From the NCBI RefSeq assembly GCF_000613845.1, contig NZ_BAJT01000006.1:1-64000 (forward strand): a DNA stretch of 64,000 bases. Direction: 5' to 3'. The notes under the pieces are model-generated. The model was given only the letters and a program-made list of their open reading frames with translations, made no database searches and was not told where the DNA came from. Numbering within the stretch: position 1 is the stretch's first letter; every line of letters begins with the position of its first letter. The translations under genes and the position numbers were made by a program. Shown in pieces: positions 8,979-18,334 of the stretch. The DNA is from Asaia astilbis JCM 15831 (lineage in GTDB: Bacteria; Pseudomonadota; Alphaproteobacteria; Acetobacterales; Acetobacteraceae).

Positions 8979-10966
8979 ATGTTAGGTAAATTAACCCTCT
9001 CTGCGATCCCGTTGGATGTGCCGATCCTTGTCGGCACCTTCACCGGCGTCGTCATTGTCGCGCTCGCCGTGCTTGGCGCGATCACATATTTCGGCAAATG
9101 GGGCTATCTCTGGCGTGAATGGCTGACCTCGGTCGACCATAAGCGTCTGGGCATCATGTATATCGTGCTTGCCCTCGTCATGCTGTTCCGTGGTTTTGCC
9201 GACGCCGTCATGATGCGCAGCCAGCTCGCACTGGCTTACAACGGTAACCCCGGTTACCTGCCGCCGCATCATTACGACCAGGTCTTCTCGGCCCATGGCA
9301 CGATCATGATTTTCTTCATGGCCATGGCGTTCATGACCGGTCTGCTCAATGTCATCGTGCCGCTGCAGATTGGCGCACGTGACGTCGCATTCCCGTTCCT
9401 GAACTCGCTGAGCTTCTGGATGACGACGATCAGCGCTGTTCTGATCAATGTCTCGCTCTTCATCGGCGAATTCGCTCAGTGTGGCTGGCTGGTTTACCCG
9501 CCTCTCTCCGAGCAGCAGTTCAGCCCCGGCGTCGGTGTCGATTACTACATCTGGGCGGTACAGCTCGCGGGTGTCGGTACGCTGCTTACGGGTGTGAACT
9601 TCTTCGTCACGATCGTGAAGATGCGCGCTCCTGGCATGGACTGGATGAAGCTTCCCGTGTTCACGTGGACGGCTCTTGTGACCGTCGTGCTGATCATGGC
9701 CGTCTTCCCGGTTCTGACCGTGACGCTGGGCGAGCTCGCGCTCGACCGTTATCTCGGCATGCACTTCTTTACCAATGATGGCGGCGGCAGCGTTCAGCTC
9801 TACCTCTCGCTCATCTGGACGTGGGGCCATCCGGAAGTCTACATCCTCATCCTTCCTGCTTTCGGTGTCTTCTCCGAAATCACTCAGACATTCTCACGTA
9901 AGCCGCTCTTCGGTTATCGCGTGATGGTGTATGCGACGCTCGCGATCGGTGTTCTTTCCTTCATCGTGTGGGTCCATCACTTCTTCACCATGGGCGCAGG
10001 CCCGAACGTGAATGCCTTCTTCGGTGTTGCCACGATGATTATTGCCGTCCCCACGGGCGTCAAAATCTTCAACTGGCTGTTCACCATGTATAAGGGCCGC
10101 ATCCAGCTTAACGGCATGATGTACTGGGTCATCGGCTTCATGGTGGTGTTCTCCATCGGTGGCATGACCGGCGTCATGATGGCGATGCCTGCTGCAGACT
10201 TCGTGCTGCATAACTCCCTGTTCCTGATCGCTCATTTCCACAACGTCATCATCGGCGGTGTGTATTTCGGTTACGTCGCGGGTCTGAACTTCTGGTGGCC
10301 GAAGGTTCTCGGCTTCAAGATGAATGAATCCTGGGGCAAGCGCGCCTTCTGGTGCTGGTTTATCGGCTTCTTCGTTGCATTCGTTCCGCTTTACATCGCG
10401 GGTTTCGAGGGCATGACGCGCCGTATGAACCACTATGACAATGCTGACTGGCATGTTCAGATGCTGATCGCGAGCGGTGGCGCAGCATCATTGCTCTGGG
10501 TGTTGTCTGCCAGTTGCTGCAGATCTATGTCTCGATCCGTGATCGCAATCTTGCAGAGAACCGTGACTTCACGGGTGATCCGTGGAATGCACGTACGCTG
10601 GAATGGTCGATGTCATCGCCCCCGCCGGCTTACAACTTCGCCGTTCTACCGGACGTTCATGGAATCGATACGTTCCATACCGAAAAGCAGATCGGTCGTC
10701 GTAGCTATGAAGGCAAGACGCTGACGCCGATCCATATGCCGAAGAACACGGCAGCTGGCATCTTCGTTGCAGCCTTCAGCTTCGTGCTCGGCTTTGCATC
10801 CATCTGGTACATCTGGTGGCTTGCAGCACTCGCCCTTGCTGGCGTGTTTGCAACGGTCATCATTCGTAGCTTCAACACCGATGTGGACTACTACGTCCCC
10901 GTGAGTGAAATTGAGCTGGACCAGGCCAGATATGTCCGCTCACTGACAGCACAGGCGGCAGAATAA
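8979..10966 (+). CDS. cyoB: Cytochrome bo3 ubiquinol oxidase subunit I (one-base frameshift near 10486)
   Basis: Catalytic heme-copper subunit carrying low-spin heme b, heme o3 and copper B; it reduces oxygen and pumps protons. The family landmarks are present: the early Ser-Ala-His-Gly heme-ligand segment, Trp-Gly-His-Pro-Glu-Val-Tyr at about residue 280 (copper-B His and the cross-linked Tyr), the paired His-His near residue 330, and the late His-Phe-His-Asn heme ligands. The frame breaks near 10486: the first frame leaves the family sequence after Gly-Gly-Ala-Ala and the second carries the normal C-terminus through 10966. One missing C restores 662 aa, the expected length. A real break would disable this oxidase while leaving all four genes otherwise well conserved, so a sequence error is likely. 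Confidence 0.93.
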
Positions 10967-10968
10967 AA

Positions 10969-11580
10969 ATGGCAAATCTTTCAGCAACGCCGCATGGCTC
11001 TGCCCATGACGACCACGAGCATCACGGCACGAATAACGTGTTCGGGTTCTGGGTCTATCTGATGACGGACTGCATCCTTTTCGGGACGCTGTTCGCAACC
11101 TTCGCCGTGATGCGCACCCAGTTCGCTGGTGGCCCCACGGGTAAGGAACTGTTCGAACTCAATGGGGTGGGGCTGGAAACAGCTCTCCTCCTGCTCAGCT
11201 CGATCACCTTCGGTTTTGGTATGCTTTCGGCATTCGCGCAAAAGCGCGGTGCCATGCTCGTCTGGCTCGCCATCACCTTCCTGCTCGGTCTCGGCTTTCT
11301 CGTGCTCGAGCTCCGTGAGTTCGCCAACCTGATTCATGAAGGCGCCGGTCCGGATCGCTCTGCGTTCCTGTCCGCCTTCTTCACACTGGTTGCGACACAC
11401 GGTCTTCACGTGACCTGTGGTCTGGTCTGGATTGCGATCGTCATGATCCAGAGCTTCACACCGCAGGTTTTCACGACACGCTACATGGACAAGCTCCAGT
11501 GCCTGAGCCTTTTCTGGCACTTCCTGGACATCGTCTGGATCTGCGTGTTCACCTTCGTTTATCTGTTGAGTGTGATCTGA
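10969..11580 (+). CDS. cyoC: Cytochrome bo3 ubiquinol oxidase subunit III
   Basis: A 203-aa membrane subunit with five predicted helices and a His-rich cytosolic N-terminus. The Phe-Trp-Val-Tyr-Leu-Met-Thr-Asp segment at the start of helix 1 and the C-terminal Trp-His-Phe-Leu-Asp-Ile-Val-Trp motif are typical of CyoC/CtaE. It lies two bases after cyoB and overlaps cyoD by one base. Confidence 0.95.
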   Translation: MANLSATPHGSAHDDHEHHGTNNVFGFWVYLMTDCILFGTLFATFAVMRTQFAGGPTGKELFELNGVGLETALLLLSSITFGFGMLSAFAQKRGAMLVWLAITFLLGLGFLVLELREFANLIHEGAGPDRSAFLSAFFTLVATHGLHVTCGLVWIAIVMIQSFTPQVFTTRYMDKLQCLSLFWHFLDIVWICVFTFVYLLSVI

Positions 11581-11915
11581 TGAGCCAAGCATCGACCCAT
11601 CAACACGAAGGCGAGTCTCACGGTAGCTTCGCCTCGTACATCATCGGCTTCGTTCTGGCGGCCATCCTGACGGTTGCGGCTTTCGCAATCGTCGAGATGC
11701 ACCTCCTGTCACCCGGCATGACCTTCGGGGTCATCTCGGGGCTGGCAGTGGTTCAGATCTTCGTTCATCTGATCTACTTCCTGCACATGAACAGCAGTTC
11801 GAGCCAGTCCTGGAACAACACGGCTTTTGCCTTCGCGGCAGTCTGCGTGCTGATCATCATCGGGGGAACAATCTTCGTTATCCACGATGTCGGCATGAAC
11901 ATGATGTCGCGCTGA
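11580..11915 (+). CDS. cyoD: Cytochrome bo3 ubiquinol oxidase subunit IV
   Basis: A 111-aa subunit with three membrane helices, involved in assembly and stability of the oxidase. It has the family marks: a short hydrophilic His-rich start, Ser-Tyr-Ile-Ile-Gly-Phe entering helix 1, and Gln-Ile-Phe-Val-His-Leu-Ile-Tyr-Phe-Leu-His-Met in helix 2. ATG 11580 overlaps the cyoC stop (TGATG) and is preferred over upstream in-frame ATGs inside cyoC. No cyoE (heme O synthase) follows, so heme O must be supplied by a gene elsewhere. Confidence 0.93.
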   Translation: MSQASTHQHEGESHGSFASYIIGFVLAAILTVAAFAIVEMHLLSPGMTFGVISGLAVVQIFVHLIYFLHMNSSSSQSWNNTAFAFAAVCVLIIIGGTIFVIHDVGMNMMSR

Positions 11916-11979
11916 CATGCTTCCTCCCGGCTCACTCTCTTGCAGGGTGAGCCGGGATTGAAGACAATGCCGGTAACAG

Positions 11980-12013
11980 AAAAGGCCCGGAGGATTTTCC
12001 TCCGGGCCTTTTC
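11980..12013. terminator. Bidirectional terminator between cyoD and fdxA
   Basis: A perfect stem of about 15 bp with a three-base loop, flanked by an A run on the left and a T run on the right, so it works in both directions. It sits between the convergent cyo operon and fdxA. A second GC-rich hairpin without a T run lies just upstream at about 11927-11956. Confidence 0.92.
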
Positions 12014-12073
12014 TTTGGTCCGACGACTTGGAAGAGAAGAACCCCGATTGCGTAACACAATCGGGCGGCTTCC

Positions 12074-12406
12074 TCAGTCCTTGTGAGGTTCGGGGGAGAG
12101 CATGACGTCCTTGCCCGGTTTGTCTTTCCACTCTTCGGCGTCGGGAAGGGAGTCGATCTTGCGCGTGATGTTGGGCCACACGGCAGCATATTTGGTGTTG
12201 ACCTCGAGCCAGGGCGTCGCGCGGTCGTCACTGTCGGGGAAAATGGCCTCGGCCGGGCATTCCGGTTCGCAGACGCCGCAATCGATGCATTCGTCAGGAT
12301 TGATGACGAGGAAGTTTTCGCCTGCATAGAAGCAGTCGACCGGACAGACCTCGACGCAGTCCGTGTATTTGCAGCGTATGCAGTTTTCGGTGACCACATA
12401 GGCCAT
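12074..12406 (-). CDS. fdxA: Ferredoxin FdxA, 7Fe type
   Basis: A 110-aa electron carrier with one [3Fe-4S] and one [4Fe-4S] cluster. The Cys pattern near the N-terminus (residues 9-50) is that of Azotobacter-type FdxA: Cys-Ile-Arg-Cys ... Cys-Val-Glu-Val-Cys-Pro-Val-Asp-Cys and the second Cys-Ile-Asp-Cys-Gly-Val-Cys-x3-Cys-Pro set. The C-terminal extension with conserved Trp-Pro-Asn-Ile is typical of Alphaproteobacteria. It lies downstream of the S4 protein and the helicase on the same strand. Confidence 0.95.
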   Translation of the reverse strand: MAYVVTENCIRCKYTDCVEVCPVDCFYAGENFLVINPDECIDCGVCEPECPAEAIFPDSDDRATPWLEVNTKYAAVWPNITRKIDSLPDAEEWKDKPGKDVMLSPEPHKD

Positions 12407-12572
12407 TGGTGTCTCCGATCTTGAGCTGGGGCCAGATGACCCGAGAAGGATCCCAGGAGGCGTGAGTAACCCCGTCAGGATTTTTCATAATAGGGATGCC
12501 GCAGATAGGCGGAACTTCCCTGTGAAGGCAAGCTTATGTTTGCCTCAAGCGCTGTAAACTTGACGATCCGGA

Positions 12573-12851
12573 CTAATTTTCGTGGATGATGTCATAAAGA
12601 AAGCTCGCTTCCGGAGCGCTTCCCCGCTTTTCAGCTAACGCCTTGACCCGCCATATTCTGACCTCAGGCTTTGGATGTCCGGGAAGTCCAAGGACATCTC
12701 CTATGCGGATCTTGCTGTGGGGCTTTGTGGTGACCTGTCGGTTTATCCTCACCGCGCCTCTCTCGACGAGGGCAGCGCAATCATGCCTCTGACGACAGAC
12801 GCGGGCATGCCATAGCCAGATATCCAAGCGTTGATACTCCAGATCTGCCAT
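12573..12851 (-). CDS. S4-domain RNA-binding protein, Hsp15-like
   Basis: A 92-aa basic protein with a single S4 RNA-binding domain. It shows the start motif Gln-Arg-Leu-Asp-Ile-Trp-Leu-Trp-His-Ala-Arg and a Val-Arg-Ile-Asn-Arg turn. Hsp15 proteins bind 50S subunits carrying stalled nascent chains. Its ATG overlaps the helicase stop by one base, so the two are co-translated, and fdxA follows 166 bases later. The helicase/S4/FdxA order is common in Alphaproteobacteria. Confidence 0.85.
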   Translation of the reverse strand: MADLEYQRLDIWLWHARVCRQRHDCAALVERGAVRINRQVTTKPHSKIRIGDVLGLPGHPKPEVRIWRVKALAEKRGSAPEASFLYDIIHEN

Positions 12852-15391
12852 CAGGCGCGCTTCCGGCCGAAGGAAAGTCCCGCCAGCGCAGCGAAAGGGC
12901 TGTCTATCGACGCACGCGGACGATCGGCTCGATCTTCAGAGCGTTTTCTGGTGGCTTCATGATGTCTGACGGGGCCAAGGATCATCAAGGGTGTCTCCGG
13001 TCCATACACATTGCCTGGCAGCGAAACTGGTGCTCGCACGCGTATACCGAGTGCTTTCAGACTTTCAGCAAGATGACTCTTTTTCAGCCCGTAGAACGAA
13101 GCCAGGTCGGAGGGTGCGGGGTGTGGGCCTTTACGTGTAAGGCGGTGGAGATCCGAGGTCAGTTTCTCAACCCGGTCCAGTCGAAGCCATGAAGGCCCCG
13201 TCGGAACCCAGCCGAGTGGGACGAGGAGCGAATTTCCGACGCCGGACAGCGCCACTTGTCTTGCGTCGAAGGGAGGCATTTCTTTCTCATGCCACAAACC
13301 AAGGAGATGCGCGCGGATCCCCATGGTTGCTGGCTTGAGCAGGGCAGGCATGAAGACACCCTGAGTGCAGAAGATGACGCCCAGACGACGGAACTGGGCA
13401 AGAGCCTGCGAGCCATGGCTGCCCGGTTCTTTGCCTAGCAGGGGAGCGACGCCTCCAGCCTCGATCAGTCGGTGAACGAGGCCCCGAAGGGCGGGCGAGG
13501 GATGAGGGAGCGCCTCAAGGGCATAAAGGGGAGCTAGAAGATCGCGCAAGGTCGCGCGGACGAAGATTTGCAAACGGTCCCGCACGAGGTCGCGCTGGCG
13601 GGTGTCGGCAAATTCCCCCCCGAGGATCTGAACGCCCGGGGAAAGAAGCGCCGCTCCCCGGCAGAGGCGAGCAATTACGACATCCTGCCAGGCGAGATCC
13701 CCGGTCTCGACATTGAGGGTGAAGGCGTCGTCATCAGCAGCGACCAGAGACTGCACGCGCCGTGGGATTTCGTGCAGCAAGGCCCGGCGGCCCGCTCTAA
13801 GCATGAGTTTCTTTTCCGGCAGGGCTTCTTCACGGTCAGGTTTGAGCGTGAACCCCTCAATCGTGCCGACAGCATGGCCTTCGACAATCACCTGACCATC
13901 CTGCGTGACTGCCGAAAGAAGCTCCTTGGCCCCGTCGCTGTCGAGACGACGCAAAAGTGACGTTGCGCGTCGATCGACAAACCGGGCGGTCAGGCGCTCG
14001 TGCAAGGCGTCAGAGAGAAGATCCTCGACCTCTCTTGTACGCTCCTGCCAGTGTTGAGCCCGATCGCTCCAGTCGCTTCGCGCGGCGACATAGGCGCAGA
14101 CACGGATGCCGGTCAGGCGGTGCATCAGCGTGTCGATGTCCCCTTCAAGCTTGGAGAACCCGGCGATATGGGAATCGAACCATGCGGCGGGAATGCCGCC
14201 GTCATTGAGAAGGTGCATGAACAGCCGATGGCAGAGTCGGACATGGGAGTCATCTCCGAGCTTACGGAAATCCGGTATCTGACAGATTTCCCAAAGCAGG
14301 GCGGTCGCCTTTCTGCCTCGTGCCGCGTCGCGGATTTCCTTTTCGCCTGTCAGGCTCTCAAGGGTCAGCACGTCCGAAGCGGGCCGTCCGGCGACAAGGC
14401 CTCGGCGCGGTGGTGCGGCGTTGAGGCTCGCCAGAAGGGCACCGGGTGATCCGTAATCGAGTTCTGCGTTGCGCCAGCTTACCCGCTCGATCGGGTCGAA
14501 ACGATGCGCCTCGATAGCATCGATGAGCGATTCCGACATCGGTCGGGCTTCAGCTGTTGTCCCGAAGGTGCCGTCCTTCATGCCACGACCGGCACGCCCG
14601 GCGATCTGCGCGCATTCCTGCGCTGTCAGCGGGCGGATCGTCGAGCCGTCGAACTTGGTCAGGGAAGCGAGGGCAACATGGTTGACGTCCATATTGAGGC
14701 CCATGCCGATGGCGTCGGTCGCGACGAGATAATCGACATCCTTGTTCTGGTAGAGCTCGACCTGCGCGTTACGCGTGCGAGGCGAGAGCTGTCCCATTAT
14801 GAGTGCGCAGCCGCCTCTTCGGCGACGAATGATCTCGGCGATGGCGTAGACCTCGGCCGCCGAGAAGGCGACGATGGCCGAGCGCGCCGGGAGACGGGAC
14901 AGCTTGGTGTGGCCGGTATGGACCAGGCTCGACAGGCGAGGGCGGGTATCGATTTCGATGCCGGGTACCAGACGCTGAAGTAGCGGACGGATCGTTTCTG
15001 CGCCGAGAAACAGTGTCTCCACATTACCGCGTGCGTTCAAAAGCCTGTCTGTAAAGACATGACCACGGTCGGGGTCGCTACTCAGCTGAATTTCATCGAC
15101 CGCTACGAACTCGACCTTGCGGGTCAGAGGCATGGCTTCTGTGGTGCAGGAAAACCATTTGGCCTCTGGGGGAACAATTTTTTCCTCCCCCGTAATCAGG
15201 GCAACATGACGCGCGCCTTTGAGGCGCACCATGCGCTCGTAATTCTCACGGGCGAGGAGTCGAAGAGGGAAGCCGATTATCCCCGATTCATGGGCGAGAA
15301 GCCGTTCCAGCGCATAATGGGTCTTGCCGGTATTGGTTGGGCCGAGCACAGCGCGAACACGGCGAGGCATGGCATGGTGCTGGTTCTTCAT
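12851..15391 (-). CDS. Suv3-like ATP-dependent RNA helicase
   Basis: An 846-aa helicase resembling mitochondrial Suv3. Walker A (Gly-Pro-Thr-Asn-Thr-Gly-Lys-Thr) is at residues 17-24, followed by Asp-Glu-Ile-Gln (DExH-type motif II) near residue 100 and the motif VI-like Gln-Ile-Ala-Gly-Arg-Ala-Gly-Arg near residue 265. The long C-terminal half is less conserved. In mitochondria Suv3 works in RNA surveillance; the bacterial role is inferred. The start could also be the in-frame ATG at 15370, eight codons in. It heads the helicase/S4/fdxA group and is divergent from the aminopeptidase gene. Confidence 0.85.
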   Translation of the reverse strand: MKNQHHAMPRRVRAVLGPTNTGKTHYALERLLAHESGIIGFPLRLLARENYERMVRLKGARHVALITGEEKIVPPEAKWFSCTTEAMPLTRKVEFVAVDEIQLSSDPDRGHVFTDRLLNARGNVETLFLGAETIRPLLQRLVPGIEIDTRPRLSSLVHTGHTKLSRLPARSAIVAFSAAEVYAIAEIIRRRRGGCALIMGQLSPRTRNAQVELYQNKDVDYLVATDAIGMGLNMDVNHVALASLTKFDGSTIRPLTAQECAQIAGRAGRGMKDGTFGTTAEARPMSESLIDAIEAHRFDPIERVSWRNAELDYGSPGALLASLNAAPPRRGLVAGRPASDVLTLESLTGEKEIRDAARGRKATALLWEICQIPDFRKLGDDSHVRLCHRLFMHLLNDGGIPAAWFDSHIAGFSKLEGDIDTLMHRLTGIRVCAYVAARSDWSDRAQHWQERTREVEDLLSDALHERLTARFVDRRATSLLRRLDSDGAKELLSAVTQDGQVIVEGHAVGTIEGFTLKPDREEALPEKKLMLRAGRRALLHEIPRRVQSLVAADDDAFTLNVETGDLAWQDVVIARLCRGAALLSPGVQILGGEFADTRQRDLVRDRLQIFVRATLRDLLAPLYALEALPHPSPALRGLVHRLIEAGGVAPLLGKEPGSHGSQALAQFRRLGVIFCTQGVFMPALLKPATMGIRAHLLGLWHEKEMPPFDARQVALSGVGNSLLVPLGWVPTGPSWLRLDRVEKLTSDLHRLTRKGPHPAPSDLASFYGLKKSHLAESLKALGIRVRAPVSLPGNVYGPETPLMILGPVRHHEATRKRSEDRADRPRASIDSPFAALAGLSFGRKRA

Positions 15392-15497
15392 GAAGGCGAT
15401 GCTTGTTCATGCCGGGTGGAATTGCAAGACGGCCTCTTCGCTGGCACCACTCCGAACATCCCGTTCAGATCGTGACCGGAAGTGAAAGGGCGACGAC

Positions 15498-16913
15498 ATG
15501 CGCAATCCCGAACTCCTTTGCCTTATCGAGCAGGCCGATGATGCGAGAGCCGTCCATCTCGCTCTTGTCGATCAGGATCTTGATGCCCTGCTCGGCTCTC
15601 ACAGAGCGGCTTTGTTTGAAATGAGCGGCTCTCCTGAGCCGGGCCGTCTCTATCTTGTGCCAGGACCCGAAGGCGTTGCGCAGGCCGTTCTCCTCGTCGA
15701 TCCGGCAGCACGTGATGTTGCTAGATTCGGCGATCTCGCGACCAGCCTGCCCGCCGGAAACTGGCGGCTCAAGCCATCGGCGGAACTACGCGCGATTTGT
15801 CCTGATATTGCAGCGGATGCGACGCTTGGTTTCTGCATGGGGGCTTATCGTTTTGCATCCGGTCCTGAAGTCACGTTCAAGACGCGCCTGTTTCTCTCCG
15901 AGGGCGCGCGTTCGGTGGTGCCGATGGCGCAGGCCATTTGGCTGGGGCGCGATCTTATCAATCAGCCCGCCAATCTTCTTGGACCAGAGGAGCTGGCTCA
16001 GGCGGCTGCCGATGTCCTTAGAGTGCATGGAGCGCAGTGTGAGATCGTCTCGAGTGAGGCGCTCACCAACGCTTATCCCTGCCTGGCCGCTGTAGGAGCC
16101 GGATCCGACCGCGCCGCCCGTGTTGTCAAAGCGAGCTGGCGGGGGAGCGCCGCTTCGGCCGAGGCGCCCTTGCTGTCTCTGGTCGGCAAGGGGGTCTGCT
16201 TCGATACTGGCGGATACGACATCAAGCCTGCAAGCGGCATGTTGCGTATGAAGAAAGACATGGGCGGTGCAGCACTCATGCTCTCTTTGGCGCATGTCCT
16301 CATGGCGCAGGATCTGCCGATCCGTCTGGAGCTACGCCTTGGCTGTGTGGAAAACAGCATTTCAGGCCACGCCATGCGGCCGGGTGATATCCTCACAACA
16401 CGTGCAGGGCTGACCGTCGAGGTGGGCAACACCGACGCGGAAGGGCGGCTTGTTCTGAGCGATCTGCTGACCGAGGCATGCGAATCGCATCCTGACTGGC
16501 TGCTCGATGCGGCGACTCTGACCGGGGCCGCACGCGTTGCGTTGGGCCCGGATCTACCCGCGCTCTTCAGTAATGACGAAAATTTGGCGCAAACTATTCT
16601 GAAAGCTGGTTGCGACGTCGGTGATGCTATGTGGCAATTGCCACTCTGGCATGGTTATGACGCATGGCTCCGCCGTAAAAACGCCAATCTTGGCAATGTA
16701 ACCGATAAGCCAATGGCAGGCGCCATTACAGCGGCACTTTTCCTCCAGAACTTTGTCGAACCCACTGTAAAATGGGCACATCTCGATACTTACGCGTGGA
16801 ATGACAGCGTAAGTTCAGGCCGACCGGAAGGGGGAGAGACACTCGCACTTCGCGCCCTGATGGAGGCGGCATTACGAATGATTAATGAAAACGTAGGATC
16901 AAAGTCAGCTTAG
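15498..16913 (+). CDS. Leucyl aminopeptidase family protein (M17)
   Basis: A 471-aa cytosolic metallopeptidase of family M17, which removes N-terminal residues from peptides. The active-site blocks are present: Gly-Lys-Gly-Val-Cys-Phe-Asp-Thr-Gly-Gly with the downstream Lys-Lys-Asp-Met-Gly-Gly-Ala near residues 235-258 (metal Asp and catalytic Lys), and Asn-Thr-Asp-Ala-Glu-Gly-Arg-Leu near residue 312 (metal Asp/Glu and catalytic Arg). It is slightly shorter than E. coli PepA (503 aa), as is common for PepB-like proteins. It stands alone. Confidence 0.92.
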   Translation: MRNPELLCLIEQADDARAVHLALVDQDLDALLGSHRAALFEMSGSPEPGRLYLVPGPEGVAQAVLLVDPAARDVARFGDLATSLPAGNWRLKPSAELRAICPDIAADATLGFCMGAYRFASGPEVTFKTRLFLSEGARSVVPMAQAIWLGRDLINQPANLLGPEELAQAAADVLRVHGAQCEIVSSEALTNAYPCLAAVGAGSDRAARVVKASWRGSAASAEAPLLSLVGKGVCFDTGGYDIKPASGMLRMKKDMGGAALMLSLAHVLMAQDLPIRLELRLGCVENSISGHAMRPGDILTTRAGLTVEVGNTDAEGRLVLSDLLTEACESHPDWLLDAATLTGAARVALGPDLPALFSNDENLAQTILKAGCDVGDAMWQLPLWHGYDAWLRRKNANLGNVTDKPMAGAITAALFLQNFVEPTVKWAHLDTYAWNDSVSSGRPEGGETLALRALMEAALRMINENVGSKSA

Positions 16914-16993
16914 TCCCTGACAATCAACAAAAAGATACTGAACCAATTTCAAAAACGAACCTATATGACTGCGTATCGTTTGGCGCATGTTGT

Positions 16994-17034
16994 AGGAATG
17001 CAACGCTAATCGGGCCTGAACCCGACTCATTCCT
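16994..17034 (+). ncRNA. Hairpin element in the leader of the MarR gene (structure only)
   Basis: Nested inverted repeats: an outer 7-bp stem (16994-17000 with 17028-17034) enclosing a 5-bp stem (17010-17014 with 17021-17025). It lies about 140 bases before the marR start and has no T run, so it is not a simple terminator. No known riboswitch class is recognised. Confidence 0.35.
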
Positions 17035-17173
17035 GAAGCATGCACCGGTAGAACACGCACCCATGGCGTGGCATCCCGAGCGACCGAAGGGCGGCGAGGG
17101 AAAGGCTCACCTGGGCGACGGTTGAGACTATTCAGGCCGCGCCCGTAGCGCGACGCATTTAGGAGTTTTTTCG

Positions 17174-17581
17174 ATGGCCCAGGCACAGAATGACCAGATG
17201 CTGAACCTTCTCCGCGACACCATTGTATCGCTTGTCCGCAAGGACGGCCCCGACCTTTCTGCGCGCCAGCTCGGCGTCTTTCTGACCTGCTATCTGCAGG
17301 ACGGTGCGCATACGGTGCGCGGGCTTGCTCAGGACCTCAACGTTTCCAAGCCAGCCATTACCCGTGCGCTCGACCGCCTTGGCGAACTCGATCTTGCTCG
17401 TCGCAAGGTTGATCCGCTGGATCGCCGTTCGGTGCTGGTGCAGCGCACGCTCAAGGGCTCTGCTTTCCTGCGCGAGATGCGCTCGCTCATGAGCGAGGCA
17501 ACGACCGGCGCTGTCAAGCCGACAGCGAAGACCGGACGCGGTACTGTCGAGCGCATGAATGTGCGCCGCATTGCCGGTTAA
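17174..17581 (+). CDS. MarR family transcriptional regulator
   Basis: A 135-aa winged-helix regulator. The DNA-binding region (residues about 30-105) shows a MarR-type recognition helix with Asn-Val-Ser-Lys-Pro-Ala-Ile-Thr-Arg-Ala and a wing with Asp-Pro-Leu-Asp-Arg-Arg-Ser-Val. The N-terminal dimerisation region is short and the C-terminus is basic, so it is near the lower size limit for the family. A good ribosome binding site (aggag) sits ahead of ATG 17174. Its target is unknown; the gene stands alone between two terminator-like structures. Confidence 0.85.
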   Translation: MAQAQNDQMLNLLRDTIVSLVRKDGPDLSARQLGVFLTCYLQDGAHTVRGLAQDLNVSKPAITRALDRLGELDLARRKVDPLDRRSVLVQRTLKGSAFLREMRSLMSEATTGAVKPTAKTGRGTVERMNVRRIAG

Positions 17582-17645
17582 TATCTGACGCGATACCGGG
17601 AACAAGGACTCTCTTTCTCAAGAAGTTGCCCTTCTGGAATTGTAC

Positions 17646-17678
17646 AAAAAGCCGCTTCCTGAAAGGGAGGCGGCTTTT
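17646..17678 (+). terminator. Terminator downstream of the MarR gene
   Basis: A stem of about 13 bp (aaaagccgc... pairing with ...gcggctttt, one G-U pair) ending in a T run, 65 bases after the marR stop. Confidence 0.85.
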
Positions 17679-17765
17679 CGTTTTTGAGGCAGAGGGGATT
17701 TGACTTAGGCCCGCTTCCAGGCGCGCTCTGTCAGAGCAAGACGTTTTGGCGAAGGGGCAACGAAG

Positions 17766-18296
17766 ATGGCTGGGGATCGTGAGTTCGAGAGCGAAAGACT
17801 GAGTTTTCGTCTGCCGACGAGACCAGATTTCGCAGAGTTCGCAGCGATGCGGAGGGAAGATGGGGTTGTCCGATACACCTCCAGAGTGCCGTCACCAGAA
17901 GCCGAAAGCTGGGATCGATTGATGCGGTATCGTGGTTTTTGGGAGGTCCTGGGATTTGGTTTCTGGATCCTCAGAAAGCGTAAAACCGGCGATTTCGTGG
18001 GGGTCGTCGGTTTCGGCGAGGCCCGTCGTGGCGTGTCGCCTTCGCTAGACGGCATCCCTGAAGCGGGTTGGTTGCTGACAACTCGTTGCCAAGGCAAGGG
18101 TTATGGCAATGAGGCGATCGCTTCTGCCTGTGCGTGGCTCGACCGCGAGACATGTTTCGAGCGTACGCGGTGCATGATCGACCCGGAGAATCTGGCCTCT
18201 CTCAAAGTCGCAGCCCGCAACGGCTTTGTTGTGCTGGCAAGCTCAACCTTTCGGGGTGAGCCTGTTCGGATTCTGGAGCGCCGCAAACCAGTCTAG
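17766..18296 (+). CDS. GNAT family N-acetyltransferase (RimJ/RimL-like)
   Basis: A 176-aa acetyltransferase. The N-terminus has the RimJ/RimL start pattern (Thr/Ser-Glu-Arg-Leu-x-Phe-Arg) and the acetyl-CoA loop is the Arg-Cys-Gln-Gly-Lys-Gly-Tyr-Gly-Asn-Glu-Ala segment near residue 108. Asn-Leu-Ala-Ser near residue 145 matches the Asn-x-x-Ser motif before the last strands. The substrate cannot be told. It is convergent with the phosphoglycosyltransferase gene and may or may not belong to the sugar locus. Confidence 0.85.
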   Translation: MAGDREFESERLSFRLPTRPDFAEFAAMRREDGVVRYTSRVPSPEAESWDRLMRYRGFWEVLGFGFWILRKRKTGDFVGVVGFGEARRGVSPSLDGIPEAGWLLTTRCQGKGYGNEAIASACAWLDRETCFERTRCMIDPENLASLKVAARNGFVVLASSTFRGEPVRILERRKPV

Positions 18297-18334
18297 CGAG
18301 GGGGTCTCGTTCTTCGGATCGTGCTTGAGGATAA

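Noticed and set aside
8991-11592. Several 180-280-codon minus-strand frames opposite cyoB and cyoC.
   Set aside because: Their His/Asp/Glu/Arg-rich sequences are the mirror of membrane-protein codons in GC-rich DNA; no family resemblance.
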